Part shown: one piece after another, positions 28,285 through 37,474 of the stretch
Layout: every line of letters starts with the position of its first letter
Numbering within the stretch: position 1 is the first letter of the stretch
Source of the DNA: Desulfomicrobium apsheronum
Lineage (GTDB): Bacteria > Desulfobacterota > Desulfovibrionia > Desulfovibrionales > Desulfomicrobiaceae
Direction: 5' to 3'
Length of the DNA stretch: 64,000 bases
Assembly (NCBI RefSeq): GCF_900114115.1
Contig: NZ_FORX01000007.1
Location: 62,001 to 126,000, forward strand
Made by a program: the position numbers and the translations under genes
Notes under the pieces: generated by a model
What the model saw: the letters and a program-made list of their open reading frames with translations, nothing else
The model's database searches: none
What the model was told of the DNA's origin: nothing

Positions 28285-29877
28285 ATGACTACATTTTCCG
28301 ATTTAGGCCTATCCGAACTGACCATCCAGGCTCTGTCCCGCAAGGGTTTCGAAGAGCCAACCCCCATCCAGATCAAGACCATCCCGGCCGTATTGACCGG
28401 GGAGAACGACATCGTCGCCCAGGCCCAGACCGGCACCGGCAAGACCGCAGCCTTTGGCTTGCCGCTGCTCGAAATGCTCGACCCTGAGATCCGCACGGTA
28501 CAGGCTCTCGTCCTTGCCCCGACCCGCGAACTGGCCATCCAGGTTGCCGAGGAGATCAACTCCCTGCGCGGCGGCCGGACCATCAACGTCGCCCCCATCT
28601 ATGGCGGCCAGTCCATGGATATCCAGCTCAGGAGCCTCAAGAAGGGCGTATCCGTGGTTGTCGGGACACCGGGCCGCGTGCTCGACCACCTGCGCCGGGG
28701 CAGCCTCAATCTCTCGGGCATCCGTTTTCTGATCCTCGACGAGGCCGACGAGATGCTGAACATGGGCTTTCTGGACGACGTGCTGGAGATCATGGAACAG
28801 ACGGGCTCCGAAAAACGCACCATGCTCTTCTCCGCGACCATGCCGCCTGAAATCCTGCGCATCGCCAAGAAGTACATGGGCGATTATCAGGTCCTCCGGG
28901 CCGAATCCAACCAGCTGACCGCCCCCCAGACCGACCAGATCTACTTCGAAGTCGCCATGAGCGACAAATTTGAAGCTCTGTGCCGGATCATCGACATGGA
29001 GTCCGAATTCTACGGACTTGTCTTCACCCGCACCAAGGTCGACGCCGACGCCGTGTCCCAGCGTCTCATGGAGCGCGGTTACGACGCCGACACCCTGCAC
29101 GGTGACATGTCCCAGAGCCTGCGCGAGAAGATCCTGATCAAATTCAAGAAGAAGCTGGTCACGATCCTGGTCGCCACCGACGTGGCCGCGCGCGGCATCG
29201 ACGTGCATGACCTGACCCATGTCATCAATTTCGATCTGCCCCACGACCCGGAAGCCTACGTGCACCGCGTCGGCCGCACCGGCCGGGCCGGCAAGCAGGG
29301 CATCGCCATCACCTTCATCACGCCGTCCGAGTACCGCCGCCTGCAATTCATCAGCAAGCACGCCCGCACGGACATCCGCAAGGCCAGGCTGCCCAAGGTC
29401 TCCGATGTCATCGACATGAAGAAGGGCCGCATCCGGGCGGAACTGCAGGAGATCATGACCACGGAACCGGAGCTTGAGTTCATGGGCATGGCCCAGGAGC
29501 TCCTCGATCAGAGCAAGCCCCGCGAAACCCTGGCCGCCCTTTTGCAGTACATGTTCCAGGAGGAACTTGACGCCTCCAACTACAAGGAAATCGGAGACGC
29601 CTTCGTGGTGGACAAGACGGGCAAGTCCCGCCTCTTCGTGACCCAGGGCCGCAAGGATGGCCTGACGCCCAAGCGCCTGCTGACCTTCCTTGGCGACAAG
29701 TGCAACATCCCGCCCAAGAAAATCTGGGACATACAGATCATGGAAACCTTCGCCTTTGTTTCCTTGCCCTTCCATGATGCCGAAAGGGTGCTGGCCATGT
29801 TCAACAAGGGCAAGGGCACGGAACTGGCATTCACCAAGGCCAAGGCCCGTCCGAGCGCACCGGCCCCCAGAAGATAA
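28285..29877 (+). CDS. deaD: DEAD-box RNA helicase with DbpA-type RNA-binding tail (DeaD/CsdA-like)
   Basis: 530 residues. Q motif GFEEPTPIQIKTIP, motif I AQAQTGTGKT, Ia PTRELAIQ, motif II LDEADEM, motif III SAT, and VI HRVGRTGRAGKQG. After the two RecA domains, a helical linker leads to a DbpA-like RNA-recognition domain (residues about 435-515; RLFVTQGRKDGLTPKRLLTF, IWDIQIMETFAFVSLP). It unwinds structured RNA in ribosome assembly, mRNA decay and cold adaptation. GCAAGG lies 7 bases before ATG 28285. The long leader hints at post-transcriptional control. A double terminator follows. Confidence 0.95.
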   Translation: MTTFSDLGLSELTIQALSRKGFEEPTPIQIKTIPAVLTGENDIVAQAQTGTGKTAAFGLPLLEMLDPEIRTVQALVLAPTRELAIQVAEEINSLRGGRTINVAPIYGGQSMDIQLRSLKKGVSVVVGTPGRVLDHLRRGSLNLSGIRFLILDEADEMLNMGFLDDVLEIMEQTGSEKRTMLFSATMPPEILRIAKKYMGDYQVLRAESNQLTAPQTDQIYFEVAMSDKFEALCRIIDMESEFYGLVFTRTKVDADAVSQRLMERGYDADTLHGDMSQSLREKILIKFKKKLVTILVATDVAARGIDVHDLTHVINFDLPHDPEAYVHRVGRTGRAGKQGIAITFITPSEYRRLQFISKHARTDIRKARLPKVSDVIDMKKGRIRAELQEIMTTEPELEFMGMAQELLDQSKPRETLAALLQYMFQEELDASNYKEIGDAFVVDKTGKSRLFVTQGRKDGLTPKRLLTFLGDKCNIPPKKIWDIQIMETFAFVSLPFHDAERVLAMFNKGKGTELAFTKAKARPSAPAPRR

Positions 29878-29893
29878 CACCCGAAATAATCGA

Positions 29894-29929
29894 CAAAAAA
29901 AAGGCCGTGCAGTGATGCATGGCCTTTTT
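29894..29929. terminator. Bidirectional terminator 1 between deaD and rubrerythrin
   Basis: AAAAAGGCC and GGCCTTTTT pair around the loop, with A- and T-runs on both sides, so it can stop transcription from either strand. Confidence 0.8.
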
Positions 29930-29935
29930 CATTTG

Positions 29936-29973
29936 AAAAGCCGCGCTCCCGAAAGGGGAACGCGGCTTTTTTT
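29936..29973. terminator. Bidirectional terminator 2 between deaD and rubrerythrin
   Basis: AAAAGCCGCG and CGCGGCTTTT pair around CTCCCGAAAGGGGAA (itself a small stem), followed by T7 on the plus strand and A-rich sequence on the other side. Confidence 0.8.
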
Positions 29974-30001
29974 GCAATCCGGAAGGCAGGACTCAAGACC
30001 C

Positions 30002-30496
30002 CTAGGCCACGACGCCGTATGCCTTGGTCGGGGCGCCGCAGATCGGACACTTTTCGGTGGGCTCACCTTCGTGGATGTGACCGCAAATGCTGCAGACATA
30101 GTAATCCACAGCCGCCAGCTCACCCATCTGATCCGCCGCCTTGGAGTAGAGGTTTGCGTGGCATTCCTCTGCCTGGTTGGCGAAAACGAAATATTTCTCG
30201 GCCGCCTTTTCACCTTCGGCCTGGGCATCGGCGATCATGGCCGGGTACATGGACTTGAATTCATGGGTTTCACCTGCCACGGCTTCCTTGAGATTTTCGG
30301 CCGTGGACCCGATGCCCTTCATGAGGCGCAGGTGCGCATGGGCGTGAATGGTCTCAGCGTGAGCCGCAGCCCGAAACAATTTGGCGACCTGAGGCAGCCC
30401 CTCTTCCTCGGCCTTCTTGGCGAAAGCCAGATACTTGCGGTTGGCCTGGGATTCTCCGGCAAAAGCCTCTTTCAAATTCTCGGTGGTCTTGCTCAT
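30002..30496 (-). CDS. rbr: Rubrerythrin
   Basis: A 164-residue cytosolic non-haem di-iron peroxidase that reduces hydrogen peroxide in anaerobes. The ferritin-like helical part has ligands in FAGESQANRKYLAFA, AAAHAETIHAHAHL, AVAGETHEF and QAEECHANLY. The C-terminal rubredoxin-type Fe-Cys4 centre is Cys135, Cys138, Cys150, Cys153. GGAGAATACC precedes ATG 30496. It stands alone, convergent to deaD, behind a Fur/PerR-box-like AT-rich stretch. Confidence 0.97.
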   Translation of the reverse strand: MSKTTENLKEAFAGESQANRKYLAFAKKAEEEGLPQVAKLFRAAAHAETIHAHAHLRLMKGIGSTAENLKEAVAGETHEFKSMYPAMIADAQAEGEKAAEKYFVFANQAEECHANLYSKAADQMGELAAVDYYVCSICGHIHEGEPTEKCPICGAPTKAYGVVA

Positions 30497-30517
30497 TGGT
30501 ATTCTCCTTTGATGTTT

Positions 30518-30540
30518 TTATTATCAGGAATCATTCTCAT
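30518..30540 (-). promoter_or_regulatory. Fur/PerR-box-like sequence in the rubrerythrin leader
   Basis: On the minus strand ATGAGAATGATTCCTGATAA shares GATAATGAT-like blocks with the Fur/PerR consensus and lies about 22-44 bases before the rbr start. Rubrerythrin is a known PerR target in Desulfovibrio-type bacteria. The match is imperfect. Confidence 0.35.
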
Positions 30541-30589
30541 CTTGCTAACGAATGCCCGTGCAAAGTGCAAGTACATTTTTTTGCAACAC

Positions 30590-30668
30590 AAGGCCATGGC
30601 GGCAACGGGCCGCTTGGCGCACAATACCCCTAATCCCCTCAACCTTCTCCAAACATTCCGACTCCACC
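30590..30668 (+). repeat. Direct repeat copy A
   Basis: Starts with the 24 bases that also open copy B at 30861 (AAGGCCATGGCGGCAACGGG...), then stays similar through CTTCTCCAAACA. No coding frame. Confidence 0.7.
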
Positions 30669-30709
30669 CCCCCCACAATCACGGCTAACACCCACCAGCA
30701 CCTTAAGGT

Positions 30710-30879
30710 CCGTTGCCGGCATGGTCTTGAGGCGCGTCGGCTGTCTGACTGAGCCTTGCATCGTTTGTTGAATCGTTGCCGGGCGAACTGCCCAGAAATT
30801 TCCGCCCTGCACGCAACGGTTCAACTCTACGAGGCCCGCGAAGGAGTTCCGGCGGGCCTCAAGGCCATGGCGGCAACGG
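30710..30879. repeat. Nested palindromic element, possible structured RNA or mobile repeat
   Basis: Three inverted-repeat layers share one centre: imperfect 31-base outer arms (30710-30740 with 30849-30879), 13-base middle arms with one mismatch (30767-30779 with 30813-30825), and GGGC/GCCC inside (30781-30793). A competing perfect stem GAGGCCCGC/GCGGGCCTC (30831-30839 with 30852-30860) uses part of the outer right arm. No frame with a ribosome binding site is present. Confidence 0.6.
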
Positions 30880-30937
30880 GCCGCCGATCGCGCAACACCC
30901 CTACCATAATCTTCTCCAAACAATGACTCTAGCCTCC
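30861..30937 (+). repeat. Direct repeat copy B
   Basis: Second copy of the repeat at 30590. The first 24 bases are identical and the rest is diverged with small gaps. Its first 19 bases are also the end of the outer right arm of the palindromic element, so the unit occurs three times here, once inverted. Confidence 0.7.
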
Positions 30938-30982
30938 GCACATTCACACCAAAATTTCTTCCTTCCACCTCTCAATTTGCGC

Positions 30983-31010
30983 TTGACGACAAAGTGAACG
31001 ATCGTTAACT
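30983..31010 (+). promoter_or_regulatory. tetR promoter with palindromic operator
   Basis: TTGACG (30983-30988), a 16-base spacer, then TTAACT (31005-31010). The near-palindrome GTGAACGATCGTTAAC (30994-31009) lies across the spacer and -10. It resembles the palindrome before the efflux operon, so the repressor probably controls itself. Predicted transcript start is only a few bases before the ATG at 31020. Confidence 0.6.
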
Positions 31011-31019
31011 AGCCCCTCC

Positions 31020-31616
31020 ATGGCAAAGAGACTCACCACCATAATCCGTCGCGAACAGATCGCCGAAGCGGCCCTCACACTGGTTGCCGACCAGGGTGTC
31101 GGGGCCCTCACTGCGCGCAACGTGGCCCGCGCCGTGGGCGTGACCGCGCCGGCCCTGTACAGGCATTTTCCCGGCGGCAAGGCCGATATCCTGGCCAGCG
31201 TCCTGGACCTGCTCGACGACGTCAAGGCCGAAGGAATCCGTCAGGCCTTCAAGGAACCTAGCCCCGCACTGACCAAGCTGCGTCGCTGCTACGACCTGCA
31301 CATCAGCGTGGTCGAGCGCTACCGGGCGCTACCGAACCTCGTACTCTCGGACGCGCTGTGGAGTGACGAGACCCATCTGCGGGAACGCCTGCTGAAGAAC
31401 CATCAGCGGCACCAGTCCGAGGTGGCCGGGATCATCCGCCAAGGCCAGACCGACGGGGAGATACGCGACGATATCGATGCCGACGAGATCTTCGTACAGT
31501 TTCTGGGTCAGTTCCTGACCATCGCCATCCTGTACAGCAGGCGCGGCGACATGATCGATCCCAAGACCCAGGCCGAGGCCAACTGGAAAATGTTTGTCCG
31601 AGGCGTATCCCCCTAA
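31020..31616 (+). CDS. TetR/AcrR-family transcriptional regulator of the efflux operon
   Basis: A 198-residue repressor. The N-terminal helix-turn-helix is typical: RREQIAEAALTLVADQGVGA, then LTARNVARAVGVTAPALYRHF. The C-terminal ligand-binding helices are divergent. It sits directly before the RND efflux operon, and matching palindromes flank it on both sides, which points to local control of itself and the pump. No Shine-Dalgarno is visible before ATG 31020 (ACTAGCCCCTCC), and the promoter lies almost on the start codon, so the mRNA may be nearly leaderless. Confidence 0.92.
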   Translation: MAKRLTTIIRREQIAEAALTLVADQGVGALTARNVARAVGVTAPALYRHFPGGKADILASVLDLLDDVKAEGIRQAFKEPSPALTKLRRCYDLHISVVERYRALPNLVLSDALWSDETHLRERLLKNHQRHQSEVAGIIRQGQTDGEIRDDIDADEIFVQFLGQFLTIAILYSRRGDMIDPKTQAEANWKMFVRGVSP

Positions 31617-31630
31617 TTTTTTTGCCCTCA

Positions 31631-31650
31631 ATGTGAACAACCGTTCACAT
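31631..31650 (+). promoter_or_regulatory. Palindromic operator before the efflux operon
   Basis: ATGTGAAC-AACC-GTTCACAT is a perfect 8-base-arm palindrome, 36 bases before acrA. CATAAT overlapping its right arm is a candidate -10. It shares GAAC/GTT half-sites with the tetR-upstream palindrome and is the likely TetR binding site. Confidence 0.7.
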
Positions 31651-31685
31651 AATATTTTCAAAACAAGAAATCCTGGAAGGACCAA

Positions 31686-32834
31686 ATGAAGAAAATACTT
31701 ATTCCCGTTGTCGTCGTGGTCGCCGTCTGCCTTGGCTATCTCGCCTGGAACAAGCCGTCGCAGGCCAACCAGCCAGCCCCAGCCCAGGTCGCGCCCGCTC
31801 CGGAAGTGGCCGTGGTCACCATGCAGGAAACAGATGTCCGCCTGACCACTGAATTGCCGGGACGCACCGCCGTGTACCAGATGGCCGAGATCCGGCCGCA
31901 GGTGGGCGGCATCATCCTGAAGCGTGCCTTCACGGAAGGAACCGAGGTCAAATCCGGCGATCTGCTCTACCAGATCGACCCATCGACCTATGAAGTGGCC
32001 GTGGCCCGCGCCAAGGCCGCCGTGGCCAAGGCCAAGGCCGAACTGGAACCCGCCCGGCTGAAAGCGGTCCGCTACCGCGACCTGATCCGCACCAAGGCCG
32101 TCAGCCAGCAGGACCACGACGAGGTCCAGGCCGCCCTGGCCCTGGCCGAAGCCAATGTGGCCGCAGCTCAGGCCGAGCTTGGCGCCGCGCACATCGATCT
32201 TGAGCGGACCAGGGTCCTCTCGCCCATAAGCGGCCGCATCGGCCGGTCCACCATCACCCCAGGCGCCCTGGTCACGGCCAATCAGGCTCAGGCCATGGCC
32301 ACGGTGCAGCAACTCGATCCCATCTATGTGGATCTCACCCAGTCCAACGTGGAACTTTTGCGCATGAAGCACGCCCTCAAGAGCGGAGCCGTCCAATCCG
32401 CCGGCGCGGCCGCGACAAAAGTCCGCCTGATCCTTGAAGACGGCGCAACCTATGCCCATGAAGGCATCCTCCAGCTGGCCGAGGCCAGCGTGGATCAGGA
32501 CACCGGTTCCGTCACCCTGCGCGCCGTATTCCCGAATCCCGAACGCGACCTTTTGCCGGGCATGTACGTCCGCGCCGTCGTCGAGGAGGGGGTGCTGGCC
32601 AATGCGCTGCTCATTCCACAGCAAGCCGTGGTCCGCGACGCGCATGGCAAGCCCATGGCCATGATCGTGGACGGCGAGGAGAAGGTGGCTGTCCGCCCCC
32701 TGGAACTGGACCGGGCGGTCGAGGGTGACTGGGTTGTGCGCCAGGGACTGGCCGCCGGAGACCGAGTGGTCGTCGAAGGTTTGCAGAAGGCGCGCCCCGG
32801 CGTGCAGGTCCGTGTCGCCCAAGACACAATGTAA
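31686..32834 (+). CDS. acrA: RND efflux periplasmic adaptor subunit (AcrA/MexA-like)
   Basis: A 382-residue membrane-fusion protein. The N-terminal anchor KKILIPVVVVVAVCLGYLAW has a Cys but not a canonical lipobox. Then come the barrel/lipoyl half-motif RPQVGGIILKRAFTEGTEVKSG, the coiled-coil hairpin (residues about 105-165, Ala/Lys/Glu-rich), the second lipoyl half (RVLSPISGRIGRSTITPGAL) and the beta-barrel and membrane-proximal domains. It bridges the inner-membrane pump and the outer-membrane channel. GGAAGG precedes ATG 31686. First gene of the operon. Confidence 0.95.
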   Translation: MKKILIPVVVVVAVCLGYLAWNKPSQANQPAPAQVAPAPEVAVVTMQETDVRLTTELPGRTAVYQMAEIRPQVGGIILKRAFTEGTEVKSGDLLYQIDPSTYEVAVARAKAAVAKAKAELEPARLKAVRYRDLIRTKAVSQQDHDEVQAALALAEANVAAAQAELGAAHIDLERTRVLSPISGRIGRSTITPGALVTANQAQAMATVQQLDPIYVDLTQSNVELLRMKHALKSGAVQSAGAAATKVRLILEDGATYAHEGILQLAEASVDQDTGSVTLRAVFPNPERDLLPGMYVRAVVEEGVLANALLIPQQAVVRDAHGKPMAMIVDGEEKVAVRPLELDRAVEGDWVVRQGLAAGDRVVVEGLQKARPGVQVRVAQDTM

Positions 32835-32843
32835 GGAGCTCTC

Positions 32844-35800
32844 ATGGCACATTTTTTCATAAATCGTCCGGTATTCGCCTGGGTTCTGGCCATCGCCGCC
32901 ATGCTTGGCGGCGTGCTGGCCATAACAGGCCTGCCCATATCCCAATATCCGCCCATCGCTCCGCCTTCCGTGGCCATCAGCGCGACCTATCCCGGCGCCT
33001 CCGCCAAGACGCTTGAAGACGCGGTCACGCAGGTCATCGAACAGAAGATGAAGGGCATCGACAATCTGGACTACATGTCCTCGACCAGCCAGTCCTCGGG
33101 TCAGGCCGAAATCACCCTGACCTTCAAGGCCGGGACCAACCCGGACATTGCCCAGGTGCAGGTCCAGAACAAGTTGCAGCTGGCCATGTCGCTGCTGCCG
33201 CAGGAAGTGCAGGCCCAGGGCGTGCAGGTCACCAAGGCGGTCAGGAACTTCGTGCAGGTGCTCGGCTTCGTGTCCGAGGACGGGTCCATGACCAGGGCCG
33301 AACTGGCCGACTATGTAGCCGCCAATGTTCTCGATGGCATGAGCCGCGTGGAAGGCGTCGGCGAGGTCACCCTGTTCGGTTCGCAGCACGCCATGCGCAT
33401 CTGGCTCAACCCTGACAAACTGCACACCTACAGCCTCACGCCCGCTGACGTTGCCGCAGCCATCAAGGCCCAAAATGCCCAGATATCGGCCGGACAGCTG
33501 GGCGGACTGCCCTCGGTGGAGGAGCAGCGCATCAACTTCACGGTCAGCGTTCAGGACCGTCTGCAAACACCCGAACAGTTCCGCGACATCCTCCTGAAGG
33601 TGAACACCGACGGCTCCACGGTGCGTCTGGGCGACGTGGCCAAGGTGGAGCTGGGCGCGGAAAATTCGCAGATCGTCTCCCGCTTCAACGGTCAGGCCGC
33701 AGCGGCCCTGGCCATCAAACTGGCCACCGGCGCCAACGCACTGAAGACTGTCGAGGCCATCGCCGAATACACGGACAGCATCAGTTCGACCTTTCCGGCC
33801 GGAATGAAGGTCGTGGAAGCCTTCGACACCACGCCCTTCGTGCGCATCTCCATCGAGGAGGTGATCCGCACCCTGCTTGAAGCCGTCGCTCTGGTCTTTC
33901 TGGTCATGTACCTCTTTCTGCAGAACTTCCGGGCCACGCTCATCCCGACCATCGCCGTGCCTGTAGTTCTGCTCGGCACCTTCGGAGTACTGGCGGCCTT
34001 CGGCTACTCCATCAACACCCTGACCATGTTCGCCATGGTCCTGGCCATCGGCCTGCTGGTCGACGACGCCATCGTCGTGGTCGAAAACGTCGAACGCATC
34101 ATGCACGAAGACGGCCTGTCGGCCAGGGACGCGACCCATCTGTCCATGACCCAGATCTCCGGGGCCCTGGTCGGCATCGCCTTGGTGCTGTCCGCCGTGT
34201 TCGTGCCCATGGCCTTCTTCGGCGGGTCCACGGGCGTCATCTACCGCCAGTTCTCCATCACCGTGGTCTCGGCCATGGTCCTCTCCGTCCTGGTGGCCCT
34301 GATCCTGACCCCCGCGCTGTGCGCCACCATGCTTAAGCCCGCCAAGCCCGGACAGGGCAAGCGCGGATTCTTCGGCCTGTTCAACCGCGGCTTCGACCGC
34401 ACGGCCAATGGGTATCAGAAGCTGGTCGGGTCCATGACCAGGCGCTGGGGCCGGTCGCTGGTCCTCTACGCCCTCATCCTGGGCGCCATGATGTTCCTGT
34501 TTCAGCGTCTGCCCACGGGCTTTCTCCCCGATGAAGACCAGGGCATCCTCTTCGTGCAGGTCCAGTTGCCCATCGGCGCGACCCAGGACCGCGCTCTTGA
34601 TGTGCTGGAGCGCATCGAGAATCACTTCCTGGTAGCCGAGAAGGAGTCCGTGCAATCGCTCATGGCCGTGGCGGGCTTCAGTTTTGCCGGAAGCGGTCAG
34701 AACACGGCCATGTGCTTCGTGCGCCTCAAGGACTGGAGCGTGCGCAAGACCCCGGACATGCACGTCAAGGCCATCGCCGGACGGGCCATGGCCGCATTCT
34801 CGCAATACCGCGACGCGCAGGTCTTTGCCTTTTCCCCGCCTGCGGTAATGGAGCTTGGCAATGCAGCCGGCTTCGACTTCGAGCTGCAGGACATGGCGGG
34901 CCTCGGCCATGAAAAGCTCACGGCCGCCCGCAACCAGCTCCTCGGCATGGCCAGGCAGCATCCCGACCTGGCCATGGTCCGCCCCAACGGTCTGGACGAC
35001 ACGCCGCAGTACCGCATCGACATCGACTGGGACAAGGCAGGCGCCCTGGGCCTTGCCGTGTCCGATGTGACCGGCGTCATCGCCACGGCCTGGGGCAGCT
35101 CCTACGTCAACGACTTCCTGGACAAGGGCCGCGTCAAGAAGGTCATCATGCAGGGCGAGGCGCCCTACCGCATGATGCCCGAGGATCTTGCCCGCTGGCA
35201 TGTACGCGGCAAATCAGGCCAGATGGTGCCCATGTCGAGCTTCGCCACGGCGCACTGGACCTCGGGCTCGCCGCGCCTGGAGCGCTACAACGGCGTCCCG
35301 GCCATGCAGATTCTCGGCGCGCCCGCTCCGGGCAAGAGCTCCGGACAGGCCATGGCGACCATGGAGAACCTGGCCAGCCAGTTGCCCGAAGGCATAGGCT
35401 TTTCCTGGACCGGCCTGTCCTTCCAGGAACGTCAGGCCGGTTCGCAGACCATCATGCTCTACGGCCTCTCCATCATCGTCGTCTTCCTGTGCCTGGCGGC
35501 ACTGTATGAGAGCTGGAGCCTGCCTGCATCGGTCATCCTGGTCGTGCCCATCGGCGTCGTCGGAGCCCTGGCCGCAGTCAGCCTGCGCGGCTTGACCAAT
35601 GACGTCTACTTCCAGGTCGGCCTGCTCACGACCATGGGGCTGGCGGCCAAAAACGCCATCCTCATCGTCGAGTTCGCCAAGAGCCTGGCCGAGTCAGGCA
35701 TGGATCTCATGACCGCGGTGGTCGAGGCGGCCCGGCAACGTCTGCGGCCCATCCTCATGACCTCCCTGGCCTTCGGCCTTGGCGTCCTGCCGCTGGCCCT

Positions 35801-35999
35801 GAACTCCGGCGCGGGTTCGGGCGGACAGAACTCCATCGGCACGGGCGTCATCGGCGGCACCATCGCCTCGACCGTCATCGGCTCCCTGCTCATCCCGGTC
35901 TTCTTCGTCATCGTGGCCAAGCTGGGACTTTCCCGCAAGGAACCCAAAAAATCGACCACTCGCGCCATCATTCCCGGAGGCCACCCATGCGAAGATTGA
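32844..35999 (+). CDS. acrB: RND-family multidrug efflux transporter (AcrB/MexB-like, HAE1)
   Basis: A 1051-residue proton-driven inner-membrane pump. Start [17 protein letters not shown] is typical of HAE1. Two large periplasmic loops alternate with 12 membrane segments. TM4 has the proton-relay pair in [21 protein letters not shown]; the second half has [19 protein letters not shown]. Normal family length. AAGGAG sits 6 bases before ATG 32844, 9 bases after acrA; the 3' end overlaps the outer-membrane gene by 13 bases. Likely substrates are hydrophobic drugs or detergents; not resolvable from sequence. Confidence 0.97.
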   Translation: MAHFFINRPVFAWVLAIAAMLGGVLAITGLPISQYPPIAPPSVAISATYPGASAKTLEDAVTQVIEQKMKGIDNLDYMSSTSQSSGQAEITLTFKAGTNPDIAQVQVQNKLQLAMSLLPQEVQAQGVQVTKAVRNFVQVLGFVSEDGSMTRAELADYVAANVLDGMSRVEGVGEVTLFGSQHAMRIWLNPDKLHTYSLTPADVAAAIKAQNAQISAGQLGGLPSVEEQRINFTVSVQDRLQTPEQFRDILLKVNTDGSTVRLGDVAKVELGAENSQIVSRFNGQAAAALAIKLATGANALKTVEAIAEYTDSISSTFPAGMKVVEAFDTTPFVRISIEEVIRTLLEAVALVFLVMYLFLQNFRATLIPTIAVPVVLLGTFGVLAAFGYSINTLTMFAMVLAIGLLVDDAIVVVENVERIMHEDGLSARDATHLSMTQISGALVGIALVLSAVFVPMAFFGGSTGVIYRQFSITVVSAMVLSVLVALILTPALCATMLKPAKPGQGKRGFFGLFNRGFDRTANGYQKLVGSMTRRWGRSLVLYALILGAMMFLFQRLPTGFLPDEDQGILFVQVQLPIGATQDRALDVLERIENHFLVAEKESVQSLMAVAGFSFAGSGQNTAMCFVRLKDWSVRKTPDMHVKAIAGRAMAAFSQYRDAQVFAFSPPAVMELGNAAGFDFELQDMAGLGHEKLTAARNQLLGMARQHPDLAMVRPNGLDDTPQYRIDIDWDKAGALGLAVSDVTGVIATAWGSSYVNDFLDKGRVKKVIMQGEAPYRMMPEDLARWHVRGKSGQMVPMSSFATAHWTSGSPRLERYNGVPAMQILGAPAPGKSSGQAMATMENLASQLPEGIGFSWTGLSFQERQAGSQTIMLYGLSIIVVFLCLAALYESWSLPASVILVVPIGVVGALAAVSLRGLTNDVYFQVGLLTTMGLAAKNAILIVEFAKSLAESGMDLMTAVVEAARQRLRPILMTSLAFGLGVLPLALNSGAGSGGQNSIGTGVIGGTIASTVIGSLLIPVFFVIVAKLGLSRKEPKKSTTRAIIPGGHPCED

Positions 36000-37402
36000 T
36001 ACTCGTGATCGCGCTCGTCGCCTTGAGCGGCTGCGCCACCCTCGCCCCTGAACGGGAGCGCCCGGACATGCCCGTGCCCGAGGCCTGGAACGCACCGGCC
36101 CAGACCGACCCCCTGGCCGGAGTGGACGAGCTTGGCTGGCGGGACGTGTTCCCCGACCCGGCCCTGCAGAAGCTCATATCCACGGCCCTGCAACAGAACC
36201 GAAGCCTGCGTCAGGCCGTGCTGGCCATGGACAAGGCCCGCGCCCAGTTCGGCATCGCCCGCGCCGACCGTATCCCGAATATTGACGCCTCGGGCCAGAA
36301 CTCGAACCAGCGTCTGCCTGCGGATCTGCGCGGCGGGATCGAGGGCATTGACCGGCAGTGGAACGTGGGCCTCGGCATCTCTTCCTTCGAGCTTGATTTC
36401 TTCGGCCGGGTGAAGAGCCTTGAGGACTCGGCCCTGGAGAGCTACCTGGCCACGGAAGAGGCCCGCCGTGCCGCGCACATCAGCCTCGTGTCACAGGTCG
36501 CAAGGGGCTACCTGACCCTGGCCGGAGACCGCGAGCATCTGTCCCTGGCCCGGGAAACCCTTGAAAGCCGCCAGGCAACCCTTGATCTGACCATGGCCCA
36601 GCTGGCCCACGGAATGAGCACCGAACTTGCCCGCCATCAGGCCGAGGAAGTCGTGGCCGTTGCCCAGGCCGAAGTCGCCCGTCTCACGGCCCAGGTGGCC
36701 ATGGACGAAAACGCCCTGGCCGTGCTGGTCGGCGTACCCGGCCCGGAACTCGGACTCCCGGCCCAGGCCATTGACGATGTAAAATTACGTACGTCGGTGA
36801 AGCCGGGCCTTCCGTCGGAGCTGTTGACCAGGCGCCCTGACATCCTTGAAGCCGAACACCGGCTGTGGGCTGCGGGCGCGGAAATTGGAGCCGCGCGGGC
36901 GGCGTTTTTTCCACGTATCGGCCTGACCACCACGGCGGGTCTGGCCAGCCTGGAACTGACCGACCTGTTCGATTCGGCCCAGCGGGTCTGGACCTTCGTG
37001 CCCAGCATCACCCTGCCCATCTTTGACGCTGGCCGGAACAAGTCCAGGCTTGAAGCGGCCAAGGCGGAGCAGCAGATCAAGATCGCGCAATACGAGGAGA
37101 CCATCCAGAACGCCTTTCGCGAAGTCTCCGACGCCCTGGCCAAAAACCAGGGCTACGAAGGCCAGGTCAGAGCCCAGGCCAGGCGCTCGGCAAGCGCGGA
37201 GAAGAGCCGCCTGCTGGTCGACCAGCGTTTTTCGGCGGGCCTTGAGAGCGCCTTTGCCGTGCACGACGCGGAGCGCACTCTCTTCACGGCCAGACAAAAC
37301 CTGCTCGACGCCCGCCTGGCCCAAAAACTGGCCATGGTCGAGCTTTTCACAGCGCTTGGCGGTGGCTGGCAGGAAAATGGACTGCAGGCCTCGATACAAT
37401 AG
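35987..37402 (+). CDS. Outer-membrane efflux lipoprotein (OprM/NodT family)
   Basis: A 471-residue TolC-like channel. The signal peptide ends in a lipobox ALSGC with acylated Cys16. Two outer-membrane-efflux repeats follow ([20 protein letters not shown]... and the second with [37 protein letters not shown] broken by loops). It completes the tripartite pump. GGAGGCCACCC before ATG 35987 is a strong ribosome site inside acrB, and the two genes overlap by 13 bases. Confidence 0.95.
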   Translation: MRRLILVIALVALSGCATLAPERERPDMPVPEAWNAPAQTDPLAGVDELGWRDVFPDPALQKLISTALQQNRSLRQAVLAMDKARAQFGIARADRIPNIDASGQNSNQRLPADLRGGIEGIDRQWNVGLGISSFELDFFGRVKSLEDSALESYLATEEARRAAHISLVSQVARGYLTLAGDREHLSLARETLESRQATLDLTMAQLAHGMSTELARHQAEEVVAVAQAEVARLTAQVAMDENALAVLVGVPGPELGLPAQAIDDVKLRTSVKPGLPSELLTRRPDILEAEHRLWAAGAEIGAARAAFFPRIGLTTTAGLASLELTDLFDSAQRVWTFVPSITLPIFDAGRNKSRLEAAKAEQQIKIAQYEETIQNAFREVSDALAKNQGYEGQVRAQARRSASAEKSRLLVDQRFSAGLESAFAVHDAERTLFTARQNLLDARLAQKLAMVELFTALGGGWQENGLQASIQ

Positions 37403-37420
37403 CAATTACCTGAATTCAAA

Positions 37421-37453
37421 ACGAAAAAGGCGGCCAATGGCCGCCTTTTTCGT
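37421..37453. terminator. Perfect bidirectional terminator after the efflux operon
   Basis: ACGAAAAAGGCGGCC and its exact complement GGCCGCCTTTTTCGT are separated by AAT. It ends the efflux operon from the left and the glycosyltransferase gene from the right. Confidence 0.9.
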
Positions 37454-37474
37454 TTGATTGAAATCGGTACGTGT

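Larger units (their letters stand above)
30497..31019. other. Repeat-rich intergenic region between rubrerythrin and tetR
   Basis: 523 bases with no supported gene. It holds the rbr leader, two direct repeat copies (30590-30668, 30861-30937), a nested palindromic element between them (30710-30879) and the tetR promoter with its operator. Details are given in the separate entries. Confidence 0.7.

Noticed and set aside
30813-30860. GGTTCAACTC resembling a tRNA T-arm
   Set aside because: No acceptor stem, anticodon arm or D-arm could be built around it; it is part of the palindromic element.
31329-35201. 1290-codon open frame on the minus strand across the efflux operon
   Set aside because: It is antisense to well-supported acrA, acrB and tetR, is rich in His/Gly/Asp as expected of a shadow frame in high-GC DNA, and has no known domain or ribosome site.
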